Position numbers and translations under genes: made by a program. Shown piece after piece: positions 37,052-45,695 of a stretch of DNA of 64,000 bases. Every line of letters begins with the position of its first letter. The stretch's first letter is position 1. The stretch comes from Burkholderia anthina (GTDB lineage Bacteria > Pseudomonadota > Gammaproteobacteria > Burkholderiales > Burkholderiaceae). Under the pieces are notes generated by a model. The model had not been told where the DNA came from. It did not search any database and worked only from the letters and a program-made list of their open reading frames with translations. Location of the stretch: assembly GCF_001547525.1 (NCBI RefSeq), contig NZ_LNJP01000003.1, positions 868,001-932,000 on the forward strand, given 5' to 3'.

Positions 37052-39001
37052 TCAGTAATAGCCGCGCGGACGCAGCGGCTCGACACCACCGACGTTGCTC
37101 ATGTAGGCCTTCCACTGGTCGACGAGCGTGCCGACCACCGACGGGTTCTGCGCGGACACGTCGGTCGTCTCGCCGCGATCCGACGCGAGGTCGTACAGTT
37201 GCCAGTGACCGTCGAGCGGCCCGAGCGGCGGCTCGGTCCACAGCGCCTTCCAGCGGCCGTCGGCGCTGCGCAGGTACGCGCGACCGTACGCTTCGTCGCC
37301 GAACGGCGTCGTGTGCACCTCGCCCGTCGCCGAGCCAGTGAGCACGGGCAGCAGCGACTGGCCGGTGACCGGATACACGTAGCGGTTGTTGTAGACGACC
37401 TTGCCCTTGTTCTGGTCGACGCCCGTCAGCGTGTTGACGAGCGGCGGCGCCGGCTGCGACGGCGGCGTGACGCCCGCGACCGCGAGGAACGTCGCCGTGT
37501 TGTCGGTCACGTGCGTGAACGCGCGCAGCGTCGGCAACGGCTGCGACTGGCCCGGCAGGTGCACGATCGTCGGCGTCGATACGCCGCCTTCGCCCGAATA
37601 GCCCTTCGTGAGCCGGAACGGCGCCGCGCTCACTTCGGCCCAGCGCAGCCCGTACTGGAGGCGCTGCGCATTCTGCTTGCCATTGTCGGTGCCGAGCGCC
37701 GAATAGGTCGGCTCCTGCGCGTTCGCGGTGTCGGTGGCGGTCGGGTCCGCGCCGGAATCGATCGGCCAGCCTTCCGCGCCGTTGTCCGACTGGAACATGA
37801 TGAACGTGTTGTCGTATTCGCCGATGTCCTTCAGATGCTGGATCAGGAGTCCGATGTTGTAGTCGAGGTTCTCGACCATCCCCGCGTAGATCTCCATGTA
37901 GCGCGCCTGCGCCTTCCGCTCGGCCGGCGACAGGCTCGACCACAGCTTGTCGACCTTGCCGCTGCCGTAGTCGCTGTAGCCGTCCGCGGCCGAATGTACC
38001 GCGCTGATGTACTTCGCGTTCGCGGTGCCGTTGTTCGCGGTCGCGGGCGATGCCGTCGTCGTCTCGGGCAGCCCGTCGAATGGCTTGAAATCGGCCGGAA
38101 TCAGGCCGAGCGCCTTCTGTCGCGCGATCCGCGCGTTGCGGATCGCATCGTAGCCGGCGTCGTAGACGCCCGCATATTTGTGCAGCCACGGATCGGGCAC
38201 CTGCAGCGGCCAGTGCGGCGACGTATAGGCCGCGTACGCGAAGAACGGCTTGCCGTCCTGCCTGTTCGCATCGATGTACGAGATCAGCTTCTGCGTATAG
38301 AAATCGGTCGAATAGAACACGGCCGGGCTGCCGCCCGCGCCGCCCGGCTGCCCGGGCTGGCCCGGTTGCACGTAGCGGCCGTCTTCCGTGTAGTTCGACG
38401 AGCCGGCCGGCTCGTGCGCGAAGTGGTTCGTCGCCGCGCCGCCGAGCAGCACGTAGCTGCGCTCGAAGCCCCACTGGTCGGGCGTCTGCCCGCTACCCGT
38501 CGTACTGCCGACGATTCCGGAGCCGATGTGCCACTTGCCCGCGATATAGGTGTGATAGCCGGCGTCCTTCAGCAGTTGCGCGAACGACAGCGCGCGGTCG
38601 TTCAGGTAGCCCTCGTAGCCGGGCAGCCCGCGCCGCTCGTCGGTCGGCACGCCCATCGTGCCTTCGCCGACGAGATGGTGATCGGTGCCCGACACCAGCA
38701 TCGCGCGCGTGATCGCGCAGACGGTGCCCGTGTGATGGTTCGACAGGATGCGGCCCGATGCGACGAGCGCGTCGAGGTTCGGCGTATTGATCTCGCCGCC
38801 GAATGCGTGGATGTCGGAATAGCCGAGATCGTCGGCCATGATGTACAGGATGTTCGGGCGCTTGGCCGACGGCGTCGCGCTGGCCTGCGGCGGCGGATTG
38901 CTGTCGACGCCGCCGCACGACGCGAGCGACACCGCGCCGGCAATCGCGGCGCAGACGACACGGAAACGAACGGCATGCAACGGCGACGCGGACTTTTTCA
39001 T
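37052..39001 (-). CDS. Arylsulfatase-family lipoprotein
   Basis: The 649-residue product has a lipoprotein signal (AIAGAVSLASCGG, lipidated Cys29). It then has the sulfatase core: RPNILYIMADDLGYSDIHAFGGE with metal Asp57/58, and the active-site region TGTVCAITRAMLVSGTDHH. Cys95 is the expected formylglycine residue, but the motif reads C-A-I-T-R instead of C-x-P-x-R. The TDHH sequence after it resembles Pseudomonas aeruginosa arylsulfatase. It ends QWKAYMSNVGGVEPLRPRGYY. It hydrolyses sulfate esters, presumably for sulfur scavenging, and heads an operon with FGE, an NlpA-type binding protein and YkgJ. Confidence 0.92.
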   Translation of the reverse strand: MKKSASPLHAVRFRVVCAAIAGAVSLASCGGVDSNPPPQASATPSAKRPNILYIMADDLGYSDIHAFGGEINTPNLDALVASGRILSNHHTGTVCAITRAMLVSGTDHHLVGEGTMGVPTDERRGLPGYEGYLNDRALSFAQLLKDAGYHTYIAGKWHIGSGIVGSTTGSGQTPDQWGFERSYVLLGGAATNHFAHEPAGSSNYTEDGRYVQPGQPGQPGGAGGSPAVFYSTDFYTQKLISYIDANRQDGKPFFAYAAYTSPHWPLQVPDPWLHKYAGVYDAGYDAIRNARIARQKALGLIPADFKPFDGLPETTTASPATANNGTANAKYISAVHSAADGYSDYGSGKVDKLWSSLSPAERKAQARYMEIYAGMVENLDYNIGLLIQHLKDIGEYDNTFIMFQSDNGAEGWPIDSGADPTATDTANAQEPTYSALGTDNGKQNAQRLQYGLRWAEVSAAPFRLTKGYSGEGGVSTPTIVHLPGQSQPLPTLRAFTHVTDNTATFLAVAGVTPPSQPAPPLVNTLTGVDQNKGKVVYNNRYVYPVTGQSLLPVLTGSATGEVHTTPFGDEAYGRAYLRSADGRWKALWTEPPLGPLDGHWQLYDLASDRGETTDVSAQNPSVVGTLVDQWKAYMSNVGGVEPLRPRGYY

Positions 39002-39276
39002 TTTTGTTGACGCTCGAGCTACGGGAGCGGCGATCTTAGCGTTGCTCGCGCGGCGCCCAAAGTCGGATTCGTCACATGCTAACGGGGTGCGGGAATATGC
39101 GGCTCAAGCAGCGCGCGCTTGCCCATGCTTTCCAAACCGTAATCGAGACAGGAATGCGCATCCCGGCCCCATCATCCCGTCGTGCGCCGTCGTTCACGCG
39201 CGCAGCCGCATGTTGATGTCGCTTTCAAGACCATGCAGGCACGCCATCCAGCCATCGAATTTTCATCGGAGTCGTC

Positions 39277-39990
39277 ATGTCGAAAATCACGGAACTACTG
39301 AAAACGCTCGATACTTGCGAGCCTTACCGTCCAATAAAAACGTTGTCTATGGAGCGCGCGCGGAAGGCCTCCACACTTCTCCTTGGCAGTGGCGGCTTCT
39401 GCTTTCTGCTGCTCCTCTTGTTAGCCGGGTGGCATAAATTGGCGGCTGCCGAGTGGCAGGTGATTCCGGCAGTCACACTCTATACCTCTACAGTCGTCCT
39501 CAGCCTGCTCTCTCTCGTTGTGGAACCCATCGTCGGCGTCGTAAAGATGTGTCACTGGAAGCAAGAAGCGCTGGATACGCTCATCCGCGAGATAGAAACC
39601 GACGAAAAGAACGCCCGATTGCTGAACAGCTATGCGGACGACACCCTCAAATGCGCGCAGCATTGCCTGCAGATCAAGGTGAAACGCCTCGATTCGCGTG
39701 TCGCTTCATTCTTTGGTAGCGGCGCGGCAGCATATGCGCTTCTTGCCATCACGTTCACCAACATTAAGGATGCCGGTGGATTGCCGTGGCTGGGGAATAC
39801 GCTGGCGAGCGGATTCGTCTCCGGAAACTTCATCAACACGGCGATTCTCTGGGGTATCGCCCTCGTCTTTGGATTGTCCGTCGGCTCCATGATGATGAGG
39901 CGGGTCCAGTCGCGCTTCGCGTACCAACTCGAAGTGATCGAACTGACATTGTTACACCGAGCGTTGGAGACAATGGAAAAGAATACGTAG
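39277..39990 (+). CDS. Four-helix membrane protein of unknown family
   Basis: The 237-residue product begins MSKITELLKTLDTCEPYRPIKTLSMERARKAS. It has four predicted membrane helices in two pairs (about 34-53, 63-88, 148-165, 186-208) separated by a charged cytosolic loop (KQEALDTLIREIETDEKNARLLNSYADDTLKCAQHCLQIKVKRLDSRVASF). A short C-terminal helix follows (LEVIELTLLHRALETMEKN). I recognise no family. Base and codon use differ from the neighbours (more A/T, codons such as ATA and TTA), suggesting horizontal acquisition. It stands alone between the sulfatase operon and a LysR gene. Function unknown. Confidence 0.75.
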   Translation: MSKITELLKTLDTCEPYRPIKTLSMERARKASTLLLGSGGFCFLLLLLLAGWHKLAAAEWQVIPAVTLYTSTVVLSLLSLVVEPIVGVVKMCHWKQEALDTLIREIETDEKNARLLNSYADDTLKCAQHCLQIKVKRLDSRVASFFGSGAAAYALLAITFTNIKDAGGLPWLGNTLASGFVSGNFINTAILWGIALVFGLSVGSMMMRRVQSRFAYQLEVIELTLLHRALETMEKNT

Positions 39991-40083
39991 CGCCTTACCG
40001 GTTACCTTCTCGATATGTGAGACGAGAGCAAGCGCGACGTGCAGCCAACCGGATTGCGCGCCGTCATGGAGAACCGGCCGCCG

Positions 40084-41013
40084 TCATGCGCGCTCCCCAT
40101 TCGCGTCGTCCGACGCCAGCATCCGCGGAATCTCGTCGACCAGCGCATCGACCACCACCCGCACCTTCGACGGCACGTGACGCGCAGCCGGCCGCACCGC
40201 GAACACCTCGGCGCCCGACACGCTGTCGCTGTCCATCACGAGCGCGAGACGGCCGTCGCGCACGTACGGCGCCATCAGCCAGCACGGCAGCCACGCGAGG
40301 CCCGCACCGGCGGCGGCCGCGTCGGCAATCGCCTGCAGGTCGTCTAACCGCAGGCGGCCGGCCGCGCGATGGTCGTGCACCGCGCCGTCCGCGCCGATGA
40401 TCCGCCACGGCGCCGGCTGTCCGCCGCGCGAATACGCGATGCCGACGTGCGACGCGAGTTCGGTGAGCCCCGCTGGCCGGCCGTGACGCGCGAGATACGC
40501 GGGCGATGCGCAGATGCCCATGCGCTGCACGCCGAGCTTGCGGCCGACCAGCGCGCTCGTATCGGCCAGCTCGCCGATGCGCACCGCCAGGTCGAAACCG
40601 TCGTTGACGAGGTCGGCCACGCGATCGCTGAACGACACGTCGATTTCGAGCCGCGGATGGCGCTCGACGACGCGCCGCACGACGGGCGCCACGCATTGCC
40701 GCCCGAACAGCACGGGCACGCTGATGCGCACGCGCCCGACCGGCTCGCGGCGGCCCGCGTCGAGCGCGGCCTCCGTCTCGCCGAGTTCGGCGAGCAGCCG
40801 CCGGCACTGCTCGTAATAGACGTGCCCTTCGTCGGTCAGGCCGAGCTGGCGCGTCGTACGCTGCAGCAGCCTCGCGCCGAGACGCTGTTCGAGCCGCGCG
40901 ACGATCTTCGCGACCGCCGAGCGCGTCATGCCGAGGCGCAGCGCCGCCGCCGCGAAGCTGCCCGATTCCACCACGTCGACGAATTCGGCGACGCCTCTGA
41001 GCCGTTCATCCAT
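40084..41013 (-). CDS. LysR-family transcriptional regulator
   Basis: The 309-residue product starts MDERLRGVAEFVDVVESGSFAAAALRLGMTRSAVAKIVARLEQRLGARLLQRTTRQLGLTDEG, with a complete LysR winged helix. The effector domain is full length and ends LVDEIPRMLASDDANGERA. The upstream ATG at 41154 would extend into the divergent gene's promoter and is rejected. It is divergent from the alcohol dehydrogenase at 41145 with a 16-bp palindrome in the gap, and likely regulates it. Confidence 0.92.
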   Translation of the reverse strand: MDERLRGVAEFVDVVESGSFAAAALRLGMTRSAVAKIVARLEQRLGARLLQRTTRQLGLTDEGHVYYEQCRRLLAELGETEAALDAGRREPVGRVRISVPVLFGRQCVAPVVRRVVERHPRLEIDVSFSDRVADLVNDGFDLAVRIGELADTSALVGRKLGVQRMGICASPAYLARHGRPAGLTELASHVGIAYSRGGQPAPWRIIGADGAVHDHRAAGRLRLDDLQAIADAAAAGAGLAWLPCWLMAPYVRDGRLALVMDSDSVSGAEVFAVRPAARHVPSKVRVVVDALVDEIPRMLASDDANGERA

Positions 41014-41112
41014 GCCGCTCCGCTCCGATGAAAGGGGATGACAGGGTTGTGTCCGCACCGGCGACAATCGTTGGCCGAATTCTCGCCAATGCGTCCCCGT
41101 GCGCGACACTAT

Positions 41113-41128
41113 GATAGTCCCGACTATC
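41113..41128. promoter_or_regulatory. Candidate LysR operator before the dehydrogenase
   Basis: GATAGTC (41113-41119) and GACTATC (41122-41128) are perfect inverted 7-bp arms with a CC centre, about 17 bp before the dehydrogenase start and roughly 100 bp from the LysR start. Such dyads are typical of LysR binding sites. Confidence 0.55.
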
Positions 41129-41144
41129 TCGAAAAGGAGCCGAC

Positions 41145-42164
41145 ATGCATGCATGGCAAATCAAACCGGGCGACGGCATTGCCGGGCTCGGTCGCGTCGA
41201 TGCGACGGAACATCCGGTCGGGCCGACCGACGTCGTCGTGAAGATCCACTCGGCCGCGCTGAATTATCGCGACCTGATGTTCGCGCGCGGCGACTATCTC
41301 GGCATCGGAAAGGAAGCGCTGATCCCGGTCGCCGACGGCGCCGGCGAAGTCGTCGAGACCGGCCGCGACGTCACGCGCTTCAAGCCGGGCGATCGCGTGA
41401 TCAATACCTACTTCCCGCGCTGGATCGACGGGCCGCCGACGCCGCACAAAGTATCGGGCTCGCCCGGCGCGCAATTCGACGGCGTGCTGGCCGAACGCTT
41501 CGTCGCCGACGAAACGGCGCTGGTCGCGATTCCCGCGCATCTCGACTACGACAAGGCGGCGACGTTGTCGTGTGCGGGCGTCACCGCGTGGAACGCGCTG
41601 TTCGTCGACGGCGGGCTGGCGCCGGGCGCGACCGTCGTGCTGCTCGGCACCGGCGGCGTGTCGATCATCGCGCTGCAGCTCGCGCAGGCGGCCGGGCTGC
41701 GCACGATCGTGACCTCGTCGAGCGACGCGAAGCTCGAACGCGCCCTCGCACTCGGTGCGGACGCAACGATCAACTATCGTGCGACACCCGAATGGCAAAA
41801 CGAAGTGCTGCGGCTCACCGGCGGCGCCGGCGCGGATCTGGTCGTCGAAGTCGGCGGCCGCGACACGCTGCCGCGCTCGGTGGCCGCGACGAAGCTGGGC
41901 GGCCTCGTGTCGGTGATCGGCGGACTCAGCAGCTTCGGCGGCCCGGAACTCGCGCTGCTGCCGCTGATCGGCGGCTTCCGGCGGCTGCACGGCTTCATGG
42001 TCGGCAGCCGCACGATGCTCGACGACGTCGTGCGGCTCGTCGACGCGAAACGGATCGAGCCGGTGGTCGATCGCGTGTTCGGCTTCGACGAAGCGCCGCA
42101 GGCGTATGCGTACCTGGAGTCGGGGCAGCACTTCGGCAAGGTCGTGATTCGCGTCGCTCAGTGA
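41145..42164 (+). CDS. Zinc-type alcohol dehydrogenase family (MDR) protein
   Basis: The 339-residue product from MHAWQIKPGDGIAGLGRVDATEHPVGPTDVVVKIHSAALNYRDLMFARGDYLGIG is a medium-chain dehydrogenase/reductase. The structural and catalytic zinc ligands are mostly absent (no GHE motif), and the cofactor loop is VVLLGTGGVSIIALQLAQAAGLRTIV, so it is closer to quinone reductase/zinc-independent MDR enzymes than to true ADH. It probably reduces an alpha,beta-unsaturated or quinone-like substrate with NADPH. It starts 17 bp after a palindrome, divergent from the LysR gene that likely controls it. Confidence 0.88.
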   Translation: MHAWQIKPGDGIAGLGRVDATEHPVGPTDVVVKIHSAALNYRDLMFARGDYLGIGKEALIPVADGAGEVVETGRDVTRFKPGDRVINTYFPRWIDGPPTPHKVSGSPGAQFDGVLAERFVADETALVAIPAHLDYDKAATLSCAGVTAWNALFVDGGLAPGATVVLLGTGGVSIIALQLAQAAGLRTIVTSSSDAKLERALALGADATINYRATPEWQNEVLRLTGGAGADLVVEVGGRDTLPRSVAATKLGGLVSVIGGLSSFGGPELALLPLIGGFRRLHGFMVGSRTMLDDVVRLVDAKRIEPVVDRVFGFDEAPQAYAYLESGQHFGKVVIRVAQ

Positions 42165-42182
42165 GCGACGCGAGATGCACGG

Positions 42183-42220
42183 GCGGCGAGCGACGGACGG
42201 TCTCGTGCCGCGCTCGCCGC
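42183..42220. terminator. Hairpin between convergent dehydrogenase and porin genes
   Basis: GCGGCGAGCG (42183-42192) pairs perfectly with CGCTCGCCGC (42211-42220) around an 18-nt loop. It lies in the short convergent gap, so a bidirectional terminator function is plausible; there is no long T-run. Confidence 0.55.
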
Positions 42221-42236
42221 TTCCCGGATGACCTCG

Positions 42237-43421
42237 TCAGAACTTGTGACGAATCCCGGCATGCACCATCAATTGCTTCGACGTCGACGACAGATCCGCC
42301 GCACCGGGAATGTAAGCCTGGTCGAGCGACGAGCCGGTCGCGTCGCCCGCCACGCGCTGGTATGCGCCCATCAGGTACACGTCCGTGCGCTTCGACAGGT
42401 TGTAGTCCGCCATCAGCCCGATCGAATGGATCTTCGGTTTCGCGGAGCCCGTCGTCGCGTCATAGCGCACCGTCGTGTACACGTACTGCGCACCGACGAA
42501 CAGCGCCGGCGTGAACTGATACTTGCCGTTCACTTCGAAGTTCTGGTACTTGATCGACGTGACCGTGCCGCCCGCGAGCGGGCCCGTCACCGGCTCGATC
42601 GTTTCGTCGCCGAACAGATAGCCGACGTTCGCGCCCGGCCGCGTGACGTTGCTGTTCGTGTAAGCGAAGCCGACCGTCGCGGGCCCCGCCGTGTAGTTGA
42701 TGCCAGCGCCGAAGATCCGCAACCGCGCCGACGCGAAATTGGCATCGGCGCCGACCGACCCCGAACCGGCGATCGCACCGCCCGACGTCGCACCCGGGTT
42801 GTCCGCGTTGAGAAACGCCGCGCCGACGAGCAGGCCGCCGTGCTCGTACTGCGCGCCGACGCTCCATTGCCGGTTGTTCGCGAAGCCCGTGTCGTTGCTG
42901 AAGCTGTACGTGCCGCCGAACGAAAAGCCGGAAAAATCCGGGCTCGCGTACTTGACCGTGTTGTTCACGCGAAACGTGTTGCCGGTATTGTCGTTGTCGA
43001 ACGGATGCGCGAACGGATAGACGCCCCAACTGCCGTTCGCGGTGGTCGGCGCGAGATAGTCGACGAGCGCATCGTACTGCCGGCCGAGCGTCAGCGTGCC
43101 GAACCGTGCGCTGCCGAGCCCGACGTACGCCTGCCGCCCGAACATGCGACCGCCCTGCGCGAGGGTGCCGCTGTTGACGTTGAAACCGTTCTCGATCTGG
43201 AACAGCGCGCTGTAGCCGCCGCCGAGGTCCTCGGTGCCCTTCAGCCCCCAGCGGCTACCCTGTGCGAAGCCGCTTGCCATCTGCCACGCGCCGTGCCCGC
43301 CGACGTTGTTCGTATAGTCGATACCCGCGTCGACGAGGCCGTAAAGCGTGACGCTGCCTTGCGCGAACGCAGGCGCCGCGCACAGCGCCGGAATCGCGAC
43401 GAAAACAAATCTCCATTTCAT
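42237..43421 (-). CDS. Gram-negative porin (general porin family)
   Basis: The 394-residue product has a signal peptide (MKWRFVFVAIPALCAAPAFAQG). The beta-barrel porin pattern of Burkholderia follows: SVTLYGLVDAGIDYTNNVGG..., GSRWGLKGTEDLGGGYSALFQIENGFNVNSGTLAQGGRMFGRQAYVGLGSARFGTLTLGRQYDALVDYLAP, ending VHAGIRHKF with a terminal Phe typical of outer-membrane proteins. It should form an outer-membrane trimer. It is the last gene of the minus-strand amidohydrolase/binding-protein group, separated by 136 bp, so it may be the outer-membrane route for that pathway's substrate. Confidence 0.94.
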   Translation of the reverse strand: MKWRFVFVAIPALCAAPAFAQGSVTLYGLVDAGIDYTNNVGGHGAWQMASGFAQGSRWGLKGTEDLGGGYSALFQIENGFNVNSGTLAQGGRMFGRQAYVGLGSARFGTLTLGRQYDALVDYLAPTTANGSWGVYPFAHPFDNDNTGNTFRVNNTVKYASPDFSGFSFGGTYSFSNDTGFANNRQWSVGAQYEHGGLLVGAAFLNADNPGATSGGAIAGSGSVGADANFASARLRIFGAGINYTAGPATVGFAYTNSNVTRPGANVGYLFGDETIEPVTGPLAGGTVTSIKYQNFEVNGKYQFTPALFVGAQYVYTTVRYDATTGSAKPKIHSIGLMADYNLSKRTDVYLMGAYQRVAGDATGSSLDQAYIPGAADLSSTSKQLMVHAGIRHKF

Positions 43422-43557
43422 TATATGTAATCCTTATCGATGTGATTTACCGTGGCGGGCCGGCGGTTCATGGTCCGCCGCTCGCACAGGTGCGATGCTG
43501 CTTCCGTTTCCGGTGCGCGGCGCGCCGCGCACCGTCCCCTCGTGCCGGTCCCGCGCG

Positions 43558-44340
43558 TTACTTCGCGCCGTAGATGTCGAAGTCGAAGTACTTCCGGTTG
43601 ATCCGTTGGTACGTGCCGTTCGCAAGAATCGTCGCGAGCGCGCGGTTGAATGCCTCGCGCAGATCGTTGTCCTGCTTGCGCAGCCCGAGTCCGTCGCCCT
43701 GCCCGAAGTACTTCACGTCGTCGATCGCCTGGCCGACGAACGCGAAGTCCTTGCCCTGCGGCTTCTTCAGGAAACCGTCGCTGGCCGCGATCGACGCCTG
43801 GAATGCCGCGTCGAGCCGGCCCGTCACGAGATCGGCGTAGACCTGGTCCTGGTTCTGATACGACACGATCTGCACGCCGGCCGGCTGCCAGTTCGCAATC
43901 GCGTAATCGGCCTGCGCGGAACCCTGCTCGACACCTACCCGCTTGCCCTTCAGCGCGGCGGCCGTCGGCAGCAGCGGCGAACCCTTGCGCGCGATCAGCC
44001 GCGCGGGCGCGTTCGAGATCCGGTTCGTGAACGCGATCTGCTGCATCCGCTTCGGCGTGATCGTCATCGACGATGCGATCACGTCGAACTTGCGGGCGAG
44101 CAGCCCGGGGATCATCCCGTCGAAGCTCGACTCGACCCACACGCAGCGCGCACGCAACTCCGCGCACAACGCGTTCGTGATGTCGATCCCGAAGCCCGTC
44201 AGCGTGCCGTCGGGCAGCTTGTATTCGAGCGGCGGATAAGTCGGATCGACCGCGAGACGAATCTCCTTGCCCGCCCAGTCGCCCGCCTGCGCCGTTCCTG
44301 CCGCCAGCGCCACCGCGAGCGCCGCCATCCATGTCTTCAT
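43558..44340 (-). CDS. Polar amino-acid ABC transporter binding protein (orphan)
   Basis: The 260-residue product has a signal peptide (MKTWMAALAVALAAGTAQAGDW). It has the family-3 binding protein pattern IRLAVDPTYPPLEYKLPDGTLTGFGIDITNALCAELRARCVWVESSFDGMIPGLLARKFDVIASSMTITPKRMQQIAFT, like lysine/arginine/ornithine and octopine binding proteins. No permease or ATPase gene is adjacent. It is 50 bp downstream of an M20 amidohydrolase gene and upstream of a porin, so a shared amino-acid-conjugate uptake and hydrolysis role is likely. Transport depends on a permease elsewhere. Confidence 0.9.
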   Translation of the reverse strand: MKTWMAALAVALAAGTAQAGDWAGKEIRLAVDPTYPPLEYKLPDGTLTGFGIDITNALCAELRARCVWVESSFDGMIPGLLARKFDVIASSMTITPKRMQQIAFTNRISNAPARLIARKGSPLLPTAAALKGKRVGVEQGSAQADYAIANWQPAGVQIVSYQNQDQVYADLVTGRLDAAFQASIAASDGFLKKPQGKDFAFVGQAIDDVKYFGQGDGLGLRKQDNDLREAFNRALATILANGTYQRINRKYFDFDIYGAK

Positions 44341-44390
44341 TGCCAGTCTCCTTGCGTGTGTGAATCGTCGATCGAAAGCGTGCGGGCGCC

Positions 44391-45560
44391 TCAGGCGAGG
44401 TAGCGCTCCGCCAGCGCAATCCAGTAGCTCGCGCCGATGGCGACGCATGCGTCGTTGAAGTCGTAACCGGGGTGATGCAGCCCGCAACCGCCGACACCGT
44501 CGCCGTTGCCGATCGACAGGTAGCTGCCGGGGCACGCTTCGAGCATGAACGCGAAATCCTCGCTGGCCGCGATCGGCTTCAGGTGCGGAATCAGCGCGGC
44601 ATCGCCGCCCCATTCGCGGGCGACGTCGCGCGCGAACGCGGTCTCCGCCGCGTGATTGACCAGCACCGGATAGTCGTGGCGGTAATCGATCTCGGCCGTC
44701 GCGCCGTAACTCGCGGCCTGCCCGTGTACGATCTCGCGAATGCGCGTTTCGAGCAGCGCGCGCACGTCGGGCGAAAGCGCTCGCACGCTGAGCGCGAGCT
44801 CCGCATGCGCGGGAATCACGTTCGATGCCGTGCCCGCATGAATCGACCCGGCCGTGACGATGGCCAGATCCTGCGGATTGACGTTGCGCGACACGACGCT
44901 TTGCAGCGCCATCACGATCGACGCGCAAACGACCACCGGATCGACCGTCAGGTGCGGCGTCGCGCCATGCCCGCCGCGCCCGGTCACACGTACGCGCACC
45001 TCGTCGGCCGACGCCATCGCCGGGCCGTCGCAGAAGCCGAGCACGCCGACCGGCAGGCCCGGCACGTTGTGCATCGCGAACACTGCGTCGCAGGGAAAGC
45101 GCACGAAAAGCCCGTCGTCGATCATTCGCTTCGCGCCGCCGAGCCCTTCCTCCGCCGGCTGGAAAATCAGGTTCAGCGTACCCGTGAAGCATGCGCGTTC
45201 CGCCAGACAGCGCGCGGCCGCAAGCAACATCGTCGTATGGCCGTCGTGACCGCACGCGTGCATCACGCCGTCGTGCCGGCTCGCATGCGGCAGCCCGGTG
45301 GCCTCGCGAATCGGCAGCGCGTCCATGTCGGCGCGCAGCCCGAGCCGCTTCCCGGCGCCGCGCGTGAGCGTGCCGACCACGCCGGTGCCGCCGAGCCCGC
45401 GCGTTACCCGATAACCCCATGTTGTCAGATGCTCGGCCACGAGATCGCTCGTCGCATGCTCGTCGAAACCCAGCTCCGGATGCGCGTGCAGCCGGCGCCG
45501 CAGCGCGATCATCTCCGCCTCGATCGCCGCCATTTCCGGCTGAATGGATGAATGGTCCAA
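44391..45560 (-). CDS. M20-family amidohydrolase (aminoacylase/hippurate hydrolase-like)
   Basis: The 389-residue product begins MDHSSIQPEMAAIEAEMIALRRRLHAHPELGFDEHATSDLVAEHL. The metal-site motifs of the M20D subgroup are present: LGLRADMDALPIREATGLPHAS, MHACGHDGHTTMLLAAARCLAE and LNLIFQPAEEGLGGA. The dimerisation-domain sequence RGGHGATPH also appears. Members hydrolyse N-acyl or other amino-acid conjugates in the cytosol. It heads the minus-strand group with binding protein and porin, divergent from the LysR gene at 45696. Confidence 0.93.
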   Translation of the reverse strand: MDHSSIQPEMAAIEAEMIALRRRLHAHPELGFDEHATSDLVAEHLTTWGYRVTRGLGGTGVVGTLTRGAGKRLGLRADMDALPIREATGLPHASRHDGVMHACGHDGHTTMLLAAARCLAERACFTGTLNLIFQPAEEGLGGAKRMIDDGLFVRFPCDAVFAMHNVPGLPVGVLGFCDGPAMASADEVRVRVTGRGGHGATPHLTVDPVVVCASIVMALQSVVSRNVNPQDLAIVTAGSIHAGTASNVIPAHAELALSVRALSPDVRALLETRIREIVHGQAASYGATAEIDYRHDYPVLVNHAAETAFARDVAREWGGDAALIPHLKPIAASEDFAFMLEACPGSYLSIGNGDGVGGCGLHHPGYDFNDACVAIGASYWIALAERYLA

Positions 45561-45695
45561 CCCGATTCTCCTCGATGCATTCCGGTTGCCGATCGCCCGA
45601 ATGACCGATCGCGCCCTAATCGTAGGTAGCGAAAATCCCGTCGAACAGCCGCGGTTTCGTTATGATGACAACCTTTCGTTGTCGGGTATCGCACC

